A stretch of 31,461 bases of DNA from JBMNOI01 sp050942995 (GCA_050942995.1 JBMNOI010000035.1:1-31461); one strand, 5' to 3'. Counted from the stretch's first letter, positions 15,725 through 22,223 are shown. Made by a program: numbers and translations. Notes: generated by a model not told the origin, from the letters alone.

Positions 15725-16713
15725 AGGTCACCTCCTTCATAGATGCGGTCGATCACCGCCTCCACCGGCGGATCCTCCACCGCCAGATCGACCACCGGCA
15801 GCGCCCGCAGCAGATGGGCGGTGACCGCCGGCGTCTCGGCGCGTCCCACCCGCAGCGTCACCCGTCCCTCTTCGGCCTCCAGCAGATCGGCGCCTGGCGG
15901 CAGGCAGTCGGTCAACCCGTTGACGCCGTTTCCCAGGGTCAGGCGCAGTAACTTGTAGGGCGCCAGTTGCTCGGCCAGTCGATTCAGTTGCCCGTCATAG
16001 AGCAGGCGCCCGTGATGGATGAGGATCACCCGTGGGCAGAGCGCCACGACATCGGCCATATAGTGACTGGTGAGGATGACGGTCACCTCATTGCGGCAGT
16101 TGTACTCGGCGATAAAGGCGCGCAATCGACGCTGCATTGAGACATCGAGGCCCGGCGTCGGCTCGTCCAGGAACAGCACCTCCGGACGATGCAGCAGCGC
16201 CGCCACCAGTTCGCACTTCATGCGCTCGCCCAGAGACAGATTGCGCACCGGGCGGGTCAGCAACGGCTCCAGATCCAGCAGAGCGACCAGATCGTCCAGG
16301 GTGCGCCGAAACTCGGCCCTCGACAGGCCATAGATCTCGCCCAGCACCTGAAAGCTGTCCAGCGGGGGGATGTCCCACAGCATCTGGCTTTTGTTACCCA
16401 GCACCATGCTGATGCGTCGCAGATAATCGGTGCGACGCTCCCAGGGGATATATCCGGCCACCCGCGCCTCCCCCGCGGTGGGGCGCATCAGCCCGGCCAG
16501 CATCTTGAGCGTGGTGGTCTTGCCGGCGCCGTTGGGTCCCAGCAACGCCACCATCTCACCACGCTCCAGGTCGAAGGTGACCTCTTCCACCGCCCTGACC
16601 TCGCGCTCGGTGCGGCGCACCAGGCTTTTGAGCGACGCCGCCAGCCCCGCCTGCCGTTCGGGCACCCGGTATACCTTGGTCAACTCGCGTACGACGATCT
16701 CTCGTTCCGACAC
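15721..16713 (-). CDS. ABC exporter ATP-binding protein (COG4586-like)
   Basis: This 330-residue ATPase has Walker A LLGPNGAGKTTTL (about 58-70), the extended Q-loop region GNKSQMLWDIPP, signature LSLGERMK, Walker B VLFLDEPTPGLD and H-loop TSHYM. A C-terminal regulatory domain of about 90 residues follows. The long Q-loop region is typical of the COG4586 family. The start is GTG 16713, with GGAGG 9 nt upstream; no ATG lies in a better position. It is the first gene of the exporter operon, 255 bp downstream of the MerR-type regulator gene. Confidence 0.9.
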   Translation of the reverse strand: MSEREIVVRELTKVYRVPERQAGLAASLKSLVRRTEREVRAVEEVTFDLERGEMVALLGPNGAGKTTTLKMLAGLMRPTAGEARVAGYIPWERRTDYLRRISMVLGNKSQMLWDIPPLDSFQVLGEIYGLSRAEFRRTLDDLVALLDLEPLLTRPVRNLSLGERMKCELVAALLHRPEVLFLDEPTPGLDVSMQRRLRAFIAEYNCRNEVTVILTSHYMADVVALCPRVILIHHGRLLYDGQLNRLAEQLAPYKLLRLTLGNGVNGLTDCLPPGADLLEAEEGRVTLRVGRAETPAVTAHLLRALPVVDLAVEDPPVEAVIDRIYEGGDL

Positions 16714-16968
16714 GCAGGCTTTCCTCCAGAATAAAGGTGATGGTCCTCTTGTTTTTTCCCTTATCCAGTATAAGGCCCTGGTGGGCTATTGGAGGGTTTG
16801 CCCTCTGCCGACGTACGGGGAGGGTTCGTACCGATTTTCCCACGTAAATGAATAGAATAGATGAGAGAAATATGGAAAATAGTTAGAAACCGAGAAGGCC
16901 ATACCGGGGAACGAACGGGACCGAACGACAAAACCTTTGTCAGCAACCGGAGGGTTTGTGAGAGGGGA
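16714..16968 (-). promoter_or_regulatory. Control region between the MerR-type gene and the ABC operon
   Basis: No gene is seen here. It holds a perfect 6-bp inverted repeat CCTTAT-N5-ATAAGG (16759-16775) that contains a leftward TATACT, about 45 bp before the ATPase start; an inverted repeat GTACG-N9-CGTAC (16813-16831); and three direct copies of GGAGGGTT at 16791, 16819 and 16949. These could be binding sites for the adjacent regulator, but no complete -35 is clear. Confidence is for a regulatory role overall. Confidence 0.4.
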
Positions 16969-17736
16969 TCAGGAGCGGCGTTTTTCGATCATGACCCGAA
17001 GCTGGGCGATGGCATCCATCACCCGCGCCTCCTGAGCGGCCAGCGTCGATAGCCAGCGATCGGCGGCCATGTATACATCTTCATTCGGAGTCGGCGTATC
17101 CAGAACCTGCCGAACATCCCCCTGACGCTCGCGCTCCAGATGACGAAAGATGCGCAGGATAGCCATGCTACTATAGCCCGCCAGGCGCAGCAGACGAATC
17201 ACCCTCGCGCGCCCCAGCTCGGCAGCGCCGTACAGCCGGTATCCGCTGTTGGGATCGCGAGGCACGCACAACAGGCCGTTGCGCTCCCAGCTTCGCAGCG
17301 TATCGACAGTCAGACGCAGGTGCCGGGCCGCCTGGCCGATAAGGAGGGGTCGGGCCAGTGGCTCTACCGGCGCGCCCCGTACCCACTGATCGAGGAAATC
17401 GGCCGCCGCCTCGGCCTCGGCGCGTTCGGCGCGGATCTGCGCCAGATAGCGGTAAGCATGTTCCAGCGCAGCGTCCAGATCACCCGCCGCCGCGCTGTAT
17501 ACCAGAGCCAGCACCGGCTCTTTTCCCCCCGGATAGGGATACTGCAACACCGTTCGCGCCAGGCGCATCTGGTCCACATGGTCCTGGGTGAACTGCCGGT
17601 AGCCACCGGGAGTGCGGGGGACGGGCGGCAAAAAACCCCAGGCCTCGTACAGGCGCACCGTATTGGGATGCACCCCCACCGCCCGAGCCACCTCGGCGGT
17701 GCGCAGAGGCCGGCCGCTCTGTCCTTTATGCGCCAT
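16969..17736 (-). CDS. Transcription regulator with two MerR-type HTH domains
   Basis: The 255-residue protein contains two MerR-like winged helices: the first near residues 11-55 (RTAEVARAVGVHPNTVRLYEAWGF, then PRTPGGYRQF), the second near 130-200 (IGQAARHLRLTVDTLRSWE, then PRDPNSGYRLY, then RLAGYSSMAILRIF). A helical linker separates them. MerR proteins normally have one HTH and act as dimers; two in one chain suggests a pseudo-dimer or two-site binding. The C-terminal helix (about 215-255) has no Cys-rich effector site. The start at ATG 17736 gives the family-like MAHKGQSGRPLRTAEV; the frame is open further upstream without similarity. Position and direction suggest it controls the ABC exporter. 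Confidence 0.85.
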   Translation of the reverse strand: MAHKGQSGRPLRTAEVARAVGVHPNTVRLYEAWGFLPPVPRTPGGYRQFTQDHVDQMRLARTVLQYPYPGGKEPVLALVYSAAAGDLDAALEHAYRYLAQIRAERAEAEAAADFLDQWVRGAPVEPLARPLLIGQAARHLRLTVDTLRSWERNGLLCVPRDPNSGYRLYGAAELGRARVIRLLRLAGYSSMAILRIFRHLERERQGDVRQVLDTPTPNEDVYMAADRWLSTLAAQEARVMDAIAQLRVMIEKRRS

Positions 17737-17815
17737 GAACGGGAACCCCCGACGCCGTACTCTGCTCCGGCGCCAGATCATCGCCTGCCGGGACAATGTC
17801 GAATTCGCGGTGCAT
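17726..17815 (-). CDS. Possible 29-codon upstream frame overlapping the MerR-type gene
   Basis: ATG 17815 preceded by TTGAGGGAG (3-nt spacing) opens 29 codons (MHREFDIVPAGDDLAPEQST...) that end at TAA 17726, 11 nt inside the regulator gene. It could couple translation into the regulator or encode a small acidic peptide. Nothing homologous is known to me; it may be chance. Confidence 0.25.
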   Translation of the reverse strand: MHREFDIVPAGDDLAPEQSTASGVPVHGA

Positions 17816-17854
17816 GGTCTCCCTCAAGAGTGATCGTCGTTCGTTCACAGGCAG

Positions 17855-18883
17855 TTACAGGCCCACGCCGGCGATATGCCCTCCGCAACGGCCACAGGTG
17901 CCGCCGTCGGCGTCATAGCGGACGACGGTGTATCCGGCCCGATGAATGACGACGTGTCCGCAGTGGGGGCAGATGGTATCCTCCGCGCCGCTGCCGGGCA
18001 CGTTGCCGATATAGACGTAATGCAGGCCCGCCTCCAGGCCGATCTCACGCGCCCGCGAGACGGTGTCCACAGGCGTGGACGGGCGGTCCATCATGCGATA
18101 GGTCGGATGAAAACGGCTCACATGCCAGGGGGTATCCGGCCCCAGCTCGGTGACGATGAATCGGGCGATGTCGCCCAGTTCCTCCTCCGAATCGTTCAAA
18201 CCGGGGATGATGAGGGTGGTCACCTCCAGCCAGACATTGCGCGCTTTGAGGGTCTTGAGGCTATCCAGCACCGGTTGCAGCCGGGCGCCACACTGTTGCC
18301 GGTAAAAGACATCGCGGAATGATTTGAGGTCGATGTTGGCCGCGTCGATGAGACCGGGCTCGTCGGCCGGATTGGCCTCATCCAGCATCTCGGGCGTCAT
18401 GTACCCGTTCGACACATACACATTGGCGATACCCTCCTGATGAGCCAGGCGGCCGATATCCAGAGAGTACTCGTAGAACATGGTAGGTTCGCCATATGTA
18501 TAGGCGATGCTGCGGCTCCCGTACTGCTTCGCTGCGCGCACCACATCCTCCGGCTCGGTGTGGCGCCCGACGATACGGCCGTGGTCGCGGGGCGATTGTG
18601 AGATATCGGCGTTCTGGCAAAAGGCGCAGCGAAAATTACAGCCTACCGTCGCCACGGAATAGGCCGTGCTTTCCGGATAGAAATGGTAGAGCGGCTTTTT
18701 CTCGATAGGATCCACCGCCTGCGCCACCAGCAGGCCGTACACCAGCGAATAGAGCGTGCCGCCCTGATTCTGGCGCACGCCACAGATCCCAAAATCGTTG
18801 TCGGCGATGCGGCAACGATGAGCGCACAGCACACAACGCAGGGTGGTATCCTCCAGACTGTGCCATAGCCTGGCCTCTTTCAT
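17855..18883 (-). CDS. amrS: AmmeMemoRadiSam-type radical SAM enzyme
   Basis: A 342-residue radical SAM protein: an N-terminal Cys motif (CVLCAHRC, then GICGVR), the cluster motif C-N-F-R-C-A-F-C (Cys82, Cys86, Cys89, CX3CX2C), YTYGEPTMFYEY and HVSRFHPTYRM, all characteristic of the AmrS family. The C-terminal end carries two CxxC pairs (CPHCGH and CGRCGG), a likely zinc ribbon. The reaction of the family is not established; it usually occurs with Memo-like and AMMECR1-like partners, neither of which is in this window. The start overlaps the stop of the preceding 46-codon gene (ATGA at 18880-18883). Confidence 0.9.
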   Translation of the reverse strand: MKEARLWHSLEDTTLRCVLCAHRCRIADNDFGICGVRQNQGGTLYSLVYGLLVAQAVDPIEKKPLYHFYPESTAYSVATVGCNFRCAFCQNADISQSPRDHGRIVGRHTEPEDVVRAAKQYGSRSIAYTYGEPTMFYEYSLDIGRLAHQEGIANVYVSNGYMTPEMLDEANPADEPGLIDAANIDLKSFRDVFYRQQCGARLQPVLDSLKTLKARNVWLEVTTLIIPGLNDSEEELGDIARFIVTELGPDTPWHVSRFHPTYRMMDRPSTPVDTVSRAREIGLEAGLHYVYIGNVPGSGAEDTICPHCGHVVIHRAGYTVVRYDADGGTCGRCGGHIAGVGL

Positions 18884-19020
18884 GCCTCGCCTCCCAATCC
18901 GTCCGGCCCACCGCTACCCCCTTTGGCGATGGAATAGAGATGGGCGCAACCTATCTCACACGCCAGGATTGCATGCAGGTCGCAAAACAGCCCCCTTTCG
19001 AAGGTGGCGATTCGGACCAT
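18880..19020 (-). CDS. Small 46-residue protein coupled to amrS
   Basis: A short frame between the cupin and amrS, starting at ATG 19020 with a strong GGGAGG 8 nt upstream and ending with TGA that overlaps the amrS start. The product begins MVRIATFERGLFCDLHAIL and contains Cys/His in C-D-L-H and C-E-I-G-C-A-H, then a Gly-rich tail. The good ribosome site, 13-nt spacing from the cupin stop and ATGA overlap favour a real gene; alternatively it only couples translation. I recognise no family. The Cys/His pattern may suit a metal or cluster-related role next to a radical SAM enzyme, which is speculative. Confidence 0.55.
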   Translation of the reverse strand: MVRIATFERGLFCDLHAILACEIGCAHLYSIAKGGSGGPDGLGGEA

Positions 19021-19033
19021 GACGCAGGCCTCC

Positions 19034-19381
19034 CTACATGCCCGGCGGGTAGGGAACCACACAGATAAAGCGCAGGACTGTATCGCCACGGTTGGCAAAC
19101 TGGTGCCCCTCATCGGGCGGAATATAGACACACGAGCCGGGGCCGATGGCGGTTTCGGTGACACCATCGGAATGAACGACCGCGCCCTGCCCCTCCAGCA
19201 CAAACACCTCGTGCTCCCAGGCATGACCGTGATGTTCGGTCGCCGCGCCGGGTTGTACGTCGATGACGCGCAAGGCAAAATTGGGCGCTCCCACATTACG
19301 CCCTACCGCCCAGCGAATCGACACGCTCTCCAATCCCTCCATGCCTTGCGCGGGGACACTGGTGTAGTGAAAGGCCTTCAT
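19034..19381 (-). CDS. Cupin-domain protein
   Basis: A 115-residue single cupin barrel. Motif 1 is G-x5-HHGHAWEHEVFVLEG (metal-binding His and Glu), and motif 2 is PPDEGHQFANRGD with the second His. Small stand-alone cupins bind metals and act as enzymes or sensors; the substrate cannot be predicted. It follows nfo by 30 bp and precedes the 46-codon gene by 13 bp, consistent with an nfo-cupin-small-amrS transcription unit. ATG 19381 has AAGGAGACTC just upstream. Confidence 0.9.
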   Translation of the reverse strand: MKAFHYTSVPAQGMEGLESVSIRWAVGRNVGAPNFALRVIDVQPGAATEHHGHAWEHEVFVLEGQGAVVHSDGVTETAIGPGSCVYIPPDEGHQFANRGDTVLRFICVVPYPPGM

Positions 19382-19411
19382 GTAGAGTCTCCTTCTGGTC
19401 GTCGTATGGAA

Positions 19412-20293
19412 TCAGGTCGTGTCGTCGACGGGTCGATCCTTGTTCAACAGCCCGCGCAGCAACTTTAGATTGGCCACATCATCGGCCAGATCGGGCGTCT
19501 TGGGAGTCTCCAGCAGCATGGGCGCCCGCCATAGACGGCGGTCGTTCACCAACAGACGAAAGGCCTCCAGCCCCACGCTGCCCTTGCCGATATGTTCATG
19601 GCGATCCACCCGCGAGCCCCGCTCGCGTTGCGAATCGTTCAGGTGGATGGTCCGCAATCGCTCCAGGCCGATGACGCCGTCGAAATGCGCCCACATGGCC
19701 GCGTACGATTCGGCGTCGCCAAACTCGTACCCCGCGGCCATTACATGGGCGGTATCGAGGCATACCCCCAGTTGATGGCCCATGCGCGCCATGTCGATGA
19801 TGGCGACGAGTTGCTCGAAGCGGTGTCCCAGGCCGGTGCCCTGGCCGGCGGTCGTTTCCAGTAGAATGCGGAGCGCATCGTCGTCGAGCGCACACAGGGC
19901 GGCATCCAGCCCTCTGGCGACGCGGGCCAGGCCCGATTCGACTCCGGCGCCCATATGGGCGCCGGGATGCAGCACATAATCGACGACACCCAGCCGCTGG
20001 CAGCGCACCAGATCGTCGATCAGGGCATCGATAGAACGACGCCACAGCCCCTCATCGGGCGACCCCAGGTTGATCAAATACGGGCTGTGGACGACAATCG
20101 CGTCAATGCCGGTGTGCCGGCGCACCCGGTGGAATTCGTCCACCTGCTCGGTCGTCAGAGCAGGGGCCTTCCAGCGGTTGGGAGCGTGGGTAAACAACTG
20201 TATAGCGTCACAGGCGATGGAATGCCCACGCCGCAGAGCATTAGCCGGCCCTCCGGCGATGGACATGTGAGCTCCAAGCCGGGGACCGGTCAT
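19412..20293 (-). CDS. nfo: Endonuclease IV (AP endonuclease)
   Basis: The 293-residue protein matches endonuclease IV, which cleaves DNA 5' to abasic sites in base-excision repair. It starts LGAHMSIAGG with the first metal His, contains VVHSPYLINLG, LLETTAGQG, CLDTAHVMAAGY, and the hallmark HLNDSQRERGSRVDRHEHIGKG, which supplies several zinc ligands. The usual length is about 280-300. The ATG at 20293 lies 7 nt after AAGGAG. It leads the leftward unit nfo-cupin-small ORF-amrS under the promoter at 20315-20343. Confidence 0.95.
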   Translation of the reverse strand: MTGPRLGAHMSIAGGPANALRRGHSIACDAIQLFTHAPNRWKAPALTTEQVDEFHRVRRHTGIDAIVVHSPYLINLGSPDEGLWRRSIDALIDDLVRCQRLGVVDYVLHPGAHMGAGVESGLARVARGLDAALCALDDDALRILLETTAGQGTGLGHRFEQLVAIIDMARMGHQLGVCLDTAHVMAAGYEFGDAESYAAMWAHFDGVIGLERLRTIHLNDSQRERGSRVDRHEHIGKGSVGLEAFRLLVNDRRLWRAPMLLETPKTPDLADDVANLKLLRGLLNKDRPVDDTT

Positions 20294-20314
20294 GGTGCAA
20301 CTCCTTGGAAGGGG

Positions 20315-20343
20315 ATTCTACGGGCGGGATGTTCCGCTGTCAA
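20315..20343 (-). promoter_or_regulatory. Promoter of nfo
   Basis: Leftward TTGACA (20343-20338) and TAGAAT (20320-20315) with a 17-bp spacer, 21 bp before the nfo start. Confidence 0.8.
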
Positions 20344-20397
20344 TCAACGGACGGCAGAGACCCATCCGGGGGCGAGTGGTCCTGTTCGTCTCTACTC

Positions 20398-20418
20398 TGG
20401 CGTAGAGACTCTACGCCA
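20398..20418 (-). terminator. Perfect palindrome after the csoR operon
   Basis: Two 10-base arms, TGGCGTAGAG and CTCTACGCCA, flank a single A. It lies 14 bp past the stop of the small membrane peptide and about 55 bp upstream of the nfo -35. It has no U-tract; it could be a terminator hairpin or an operator. The rest of 20344-20432 shows nothing else. Confidence 0.4.
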
Positions 20419-20432
20419 CACGCAGCAGACAT

Positions 20433-20543
20433 TCAAGTTGGAATGCCCATTTTGGGCAGAATGTACAGGCTGAGCGCCAGCCAGGCGATGAACATCCCAC
20501 CTAGCGCCAGATGGCGCACCGAGATGCCGAATAGCTCCATCAT
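20433..20543 (-). CDS. 36-residue single-pass membrane peptide
   Basis: A short frame starting at tandem ATGs (20543 and 20540), 13 bp after the csoR stop, ending at TGA 20433. The product begins MMELFGISVRHLALGGMFIA and continues with WLALSLYILPKMGIPT, forming one hydrophobic helix of about 20 residues (LALGGMFIAWLALSLYIL) with short polar ends. A GAGGA lies very close to the starts, so translation may be coupled to csoR. I know no matching family. Small membrane peptides next to metal regulators can modulate transporters, but no function is visible here. Confidence 0.5.
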   Translation of the reverse strand: MMELFGISVRHLALGGMFIAWLALSLYILPKMGIPT

Positions 20544-20556
20544 TCCTCATCTGTTT

Positions 20557-20820
20557 CTATGAGACGCGTAACAGTAAATCGATCAGTTCGTCCACCGACG
20601 ACTCAGAGTCGAGGCATTCAGGATCATCCAGACACGACAGCACGTGTTGCTTCACCAGCTCCAGGCTCACGCGTCGTGTGGCCGCCTGCACCGAGGCGAG
20701 TTGGTTCAGCACCTCACGACACTCGCGGCCGTCCGCCAGCATGCGCTGGATTCCCTGCGTCTGTCCCTCGATTTTGCGCAGACGTCGGATGAGGCTCTCG
20801 CGTCCTTGTGGCGTCAACAT
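20557..20820 (-). CDS. csoR: CsoR/RcnR-family metal-sensing repressor
   Basis: An 87-residue all-helical regulator of the CsoR/RcnR/FrmR family. The ligand set is Cys34 (GRECREVL), His59 and Cys63 (VKQHVLSC), with spacings matching the Cys-His-Cys copper triad of CsoR; the persulfide sensor CstR lacks the His, and FrmR lacks the second Cys. The RRLRKIEGQTQGI N-terminal helix is typical. Copper sensing is inferred from these residues. Start: ATG 20820 gives the usual MLTPQG start, with GGGAGG 10 nt upstream; an upstream GTG at 20838 is less likely. It appears to be in the trxA operon, whose promoter carries a CsoR-like operator. No copper ATPase or chaperone gene is in the window. Confidence 0.9.
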   Translation of the reverse strand: MLTPQGRESLIRRLRKIEGQTQGIQRMLADGRECREVLNQLASVQAATRRVSLELVKQHVLSCLDDPECLDSESSVDELIDLLLRVS

Positions 20821-20865
20821 GATCAGCACGCCTCCCACCCGGAGCGGCCGGGCCCGTCACAACGT

Positions 20866-20886
20866 TCGGGGCTAACCTAGCCCCGA
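20866..20886 (-). terminator. Hairpin between the zinc-ribbon gene and csoR
   Basis: Perfect 9-bp arms TCGGGGCTA (20866-20874) and TAGCCCCGA (20878-20886) with a 3-nt loop and no U-tract. It may attenuate transcription into csoR or stabilise the upstream mRNA segment. Confidence 0.4.
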
Positions 20887-20897
20887 GATCTGATGCC

Positions 20898-21098
20898 TCA
20901 ACCAGACGGCGCGCATGACGCCATGGACGATGCGCCCAGGGAAGAGCCCGAAGATCGGGTACCGAACAATGAAATGCTCTTGCGGCATTGCGCACTGTGA
21001 CACTCGGGGCACTCGACCGTTACCTGCCCCGACATGGAACGTACCAACTTTTCAAAGGTAGCGCCACATTCCTCACAACGATACTCATAGATCGGCAT
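20898..21098 (-). CDS. FmdB-family zinc-ribbon protein
   Basis: A 66-residue protein starting MPIYEYRCEECG, the signature of the FmdB putative regulatory family, with two CxxC pairs (Cys8/Cys11 and Cys30/Cys33) forming a zinc ribbon, and a Ser/Gly-rich tail. The family's function is unclear. The ATG at 21098 follows GGGAGG by 8 nt and lies 52 bp after the selenoprotein stop, in the same direction. The open frame extends upstream in another overlapping gene's frame, but the signature fixes this start. Confidence 0.88.
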   Translation of the reverse strand: MPIYEYRCEECGATFEKLVRSMSGQVTVECPECHSAQCRKSISLFGTRSSGSSLGASSMASCAPSG

Positions 21099-21150
21099 AA
21101 CGCCGCCCTCCCTGTTCAGATCACTCCGGCCATCAACAGAGTCTGCGTCA

Positions 21151-21564
21151 TCAGCGCAGGGTCTGCATGGCCTCGCGCACCGCTTCGCGATGGATGCGTC
21201 CCGCCTGCTGCAGAGCGATATTCCCCCGGCCGTCGAACACCAGAAGCGTGGGCACGCGACGTATCCCATAGCGCGCCGCGAGGATTCGCCCTTGATCGGA
21301 CATGGTGTCGATATGATAAAAGGGCGTCTCGCTATACTCATTCTTCAGCCCGCTCACGGCGGGCCTGGCCAACAGGCAGGCGCTTCAATAGTTACTGTAA
21401 AAGTAGACGATCGACGGCTGCCCCTGATGCAGCACCTCAGCAAATTCGTCAACCGAACCGATATCGCTCGGGCTGCTGCGCAGCGCGACAAAGGCGATGG
21501 CCAGTGCGGCAAAGAAAAGGATAATGGCCCGGTTCTCTCGCCAGAAGGCAGCCAACCCGCTCAC
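21151..21564 (-). CDS. Membrane-anchored thioredoxin-like selenoprotein (UxxC)
   Basis: Reading through one in-frame TGA (21387-21385) gives a continuous 137-residue protein. Residues 12-28 (RAIILFFAALAIAFVAL) form a membrane anchor. A thioredoxin fold follows: the strand SIVYFYSNY, then U-S-A-C at 60-63, a helix, the strand ETPFYHIDT, and cis-Pro in RRVPTLLVFD. The TGA falls exactly on the first Cys of the thioredoxin CxxC site (compare WCGPC in the adjacent trxA), and similarity to thioredoxin holds on both sides, which argues for selenocysteine rather than a random stop. A SECIS-like hairpin lies downstream. The start is GTG 21564, overlapping the trxA stop (GTGA). The gene ends in tandem TGA TGA. 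Alternatives: a pseudogene or a sequencing error at one base. Predicted role: membrane-bound thiol-disulfide exchange. Confidence 0.75.
21348..21364 (-). promoter_or_regulatory. SECIS-like hairpin downstream of the in-frame TGA
   Basis: GCCCGC (21364-21359) and GCGGGC (21353-21348) form a perfect 6-bp stem with loop CGUGA, whose second base is G. The loop begins 27 nt after the TGA, inside the 16-37 nt range usual for bacterial SECIS elements. A second short hairpin nearer the TGA (GCCTG/CAGGC, loop TTGGC) is an alternative. The match is to the general rule only; bacterial SECIS elements vary. Confidence 0.5.
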
Positions 21565-21905
21565 TTTCCGCCGTTTTGGCCCAGGAGCGTATCGATCTTG
21601 TCTTTGAGCACCTCTTTGGGAGCAAAGCCCACCAGCCGATCCGCCTCTTTGCCGTCTATATAGAACACCAGAGTGGGGATCCCCCGAATGCCCAGTCTGC
21701 CGGGCACCGCCGTATTCTCATCGGTGTTCATCTTGGCGAACGTCATCTGCTCGCCATACTCTTCAGCCAGTTGCTCGACGATAGGGGCGATCATTCGGCA
21801 GGGCCCGCACCAGGGCGCCCAAAAATCCACCAGCACCGGACTGGCGCTGTTCAGCACATCCTCTTCAAAGCTTGCATCCATCACGTTTTTGATATGCTCG
21901 CTCAT
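21561..21905 (-). CDS. trxA: Thioredoxin
   Basis: A classical 114-residue cytoplasmic thioredoxin: VLVDFWAPWCGPCRMIAP with the active-site Cys33 and Cys36, Lys/Asp at the usual places, and cis-Pro in IRGIPTLVF. It reduces protein disulfides using thioredoxin reductase. ATG 21905 has AAGGAG 5-10 nt upstream. It is the first gene of the unit and overlaps the selenoprotein by 4 nt; the 77-nt leader from the promoter carries the CsoR-like operator. Confidence 0.97.
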   Translation of the reverse strand: MSEHIKNVMDASFEEDVLNSASPVLVDFWAPWCGPCRMIAPIVEQLAEEYGEQMTFAKMNTDENTAVPGRLGIRGIPTLVFYIDGKEADRLVGFAPKEVLKDKIDTLLGQNGGK

Positions 21906-21967
21906 CTGTCTCCTTTGCCAACGGTTGATCGCACACAACACCCTTCTATCGAATCCGACACCATGGG

Positions 21968-21984
21968 ATACCCCCCTATGGTAT
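21968..21984 (-). promoter_or_regulatory. CsoR-like operator at the trxA start site
   Basis: Read leftward the site is ATACCATAGGGGGGTAT, with the pattern TACC-N3-GGGGGGTA, closely like the CsoR operators I remember from Bacillus copZA (TACC...GGGGGTA). It overlaps the predicted +1 (about 21982), so binding would block transcription. The csoR gene lies in the same unit, which suggests autoregulation. Confidence 0.6.
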
Positions 21985-21988
21985 AGAT

Positions 21989-22017
21989 ATCGTAACACGA
22001 ATCGGCCCATCTGTCAA
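21989..22017 (-). promoter_or_regulatory. Promoter of the trxA-selenoprotein-csoR unit
   Basis: Leftward TTGACA (22017-22012), a 17-bp spacer and TACGAT (21994-21989); start expected near 21982. Confidence 0.8.
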
Positions 22018-22127
22018 GTCGAATCATCAAGCGTTTGGCCTGCTGTGCCAGAACGACAAGCTCGCTTTGGAAGCGTGTTCGAAAATGGCGGGGATATTCA
22101 TACCCTTCGAGGGCGGCCCCGGAACAC

Positions 22128-22158
22128 AAAAAAAGCGTACGGCGGCAAGACGGCCGCC
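22128..22158 (-). terminator. Possible terminator of tRNA-Arg(CCG)
   Basis: Leftward, GGCGGC (22158-22153) pairs with GCCGCC (22146-22141), followed 6 nt later by seven T residues (22134-22128). It lies 65 bp past the tRNA. I see no gene in 22018-22223. Confidence 0.45.
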
Positions 22159-22223
22159 CTTCCGACAGCCTCTGGCCACACCGCACGCCCGCTCGAACAC
22201 ATTCCGTTCGTTGCCAATAAAAG

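Noticed and set aside
21151..21564. Pseudogene or simple nonsense mutation instead of selenoprotein
   Set aside because: Only one TGA, exactly at a catalytic Cys position, with an intact frame on both sides and overlap with trxA. Not excluded without genome data.
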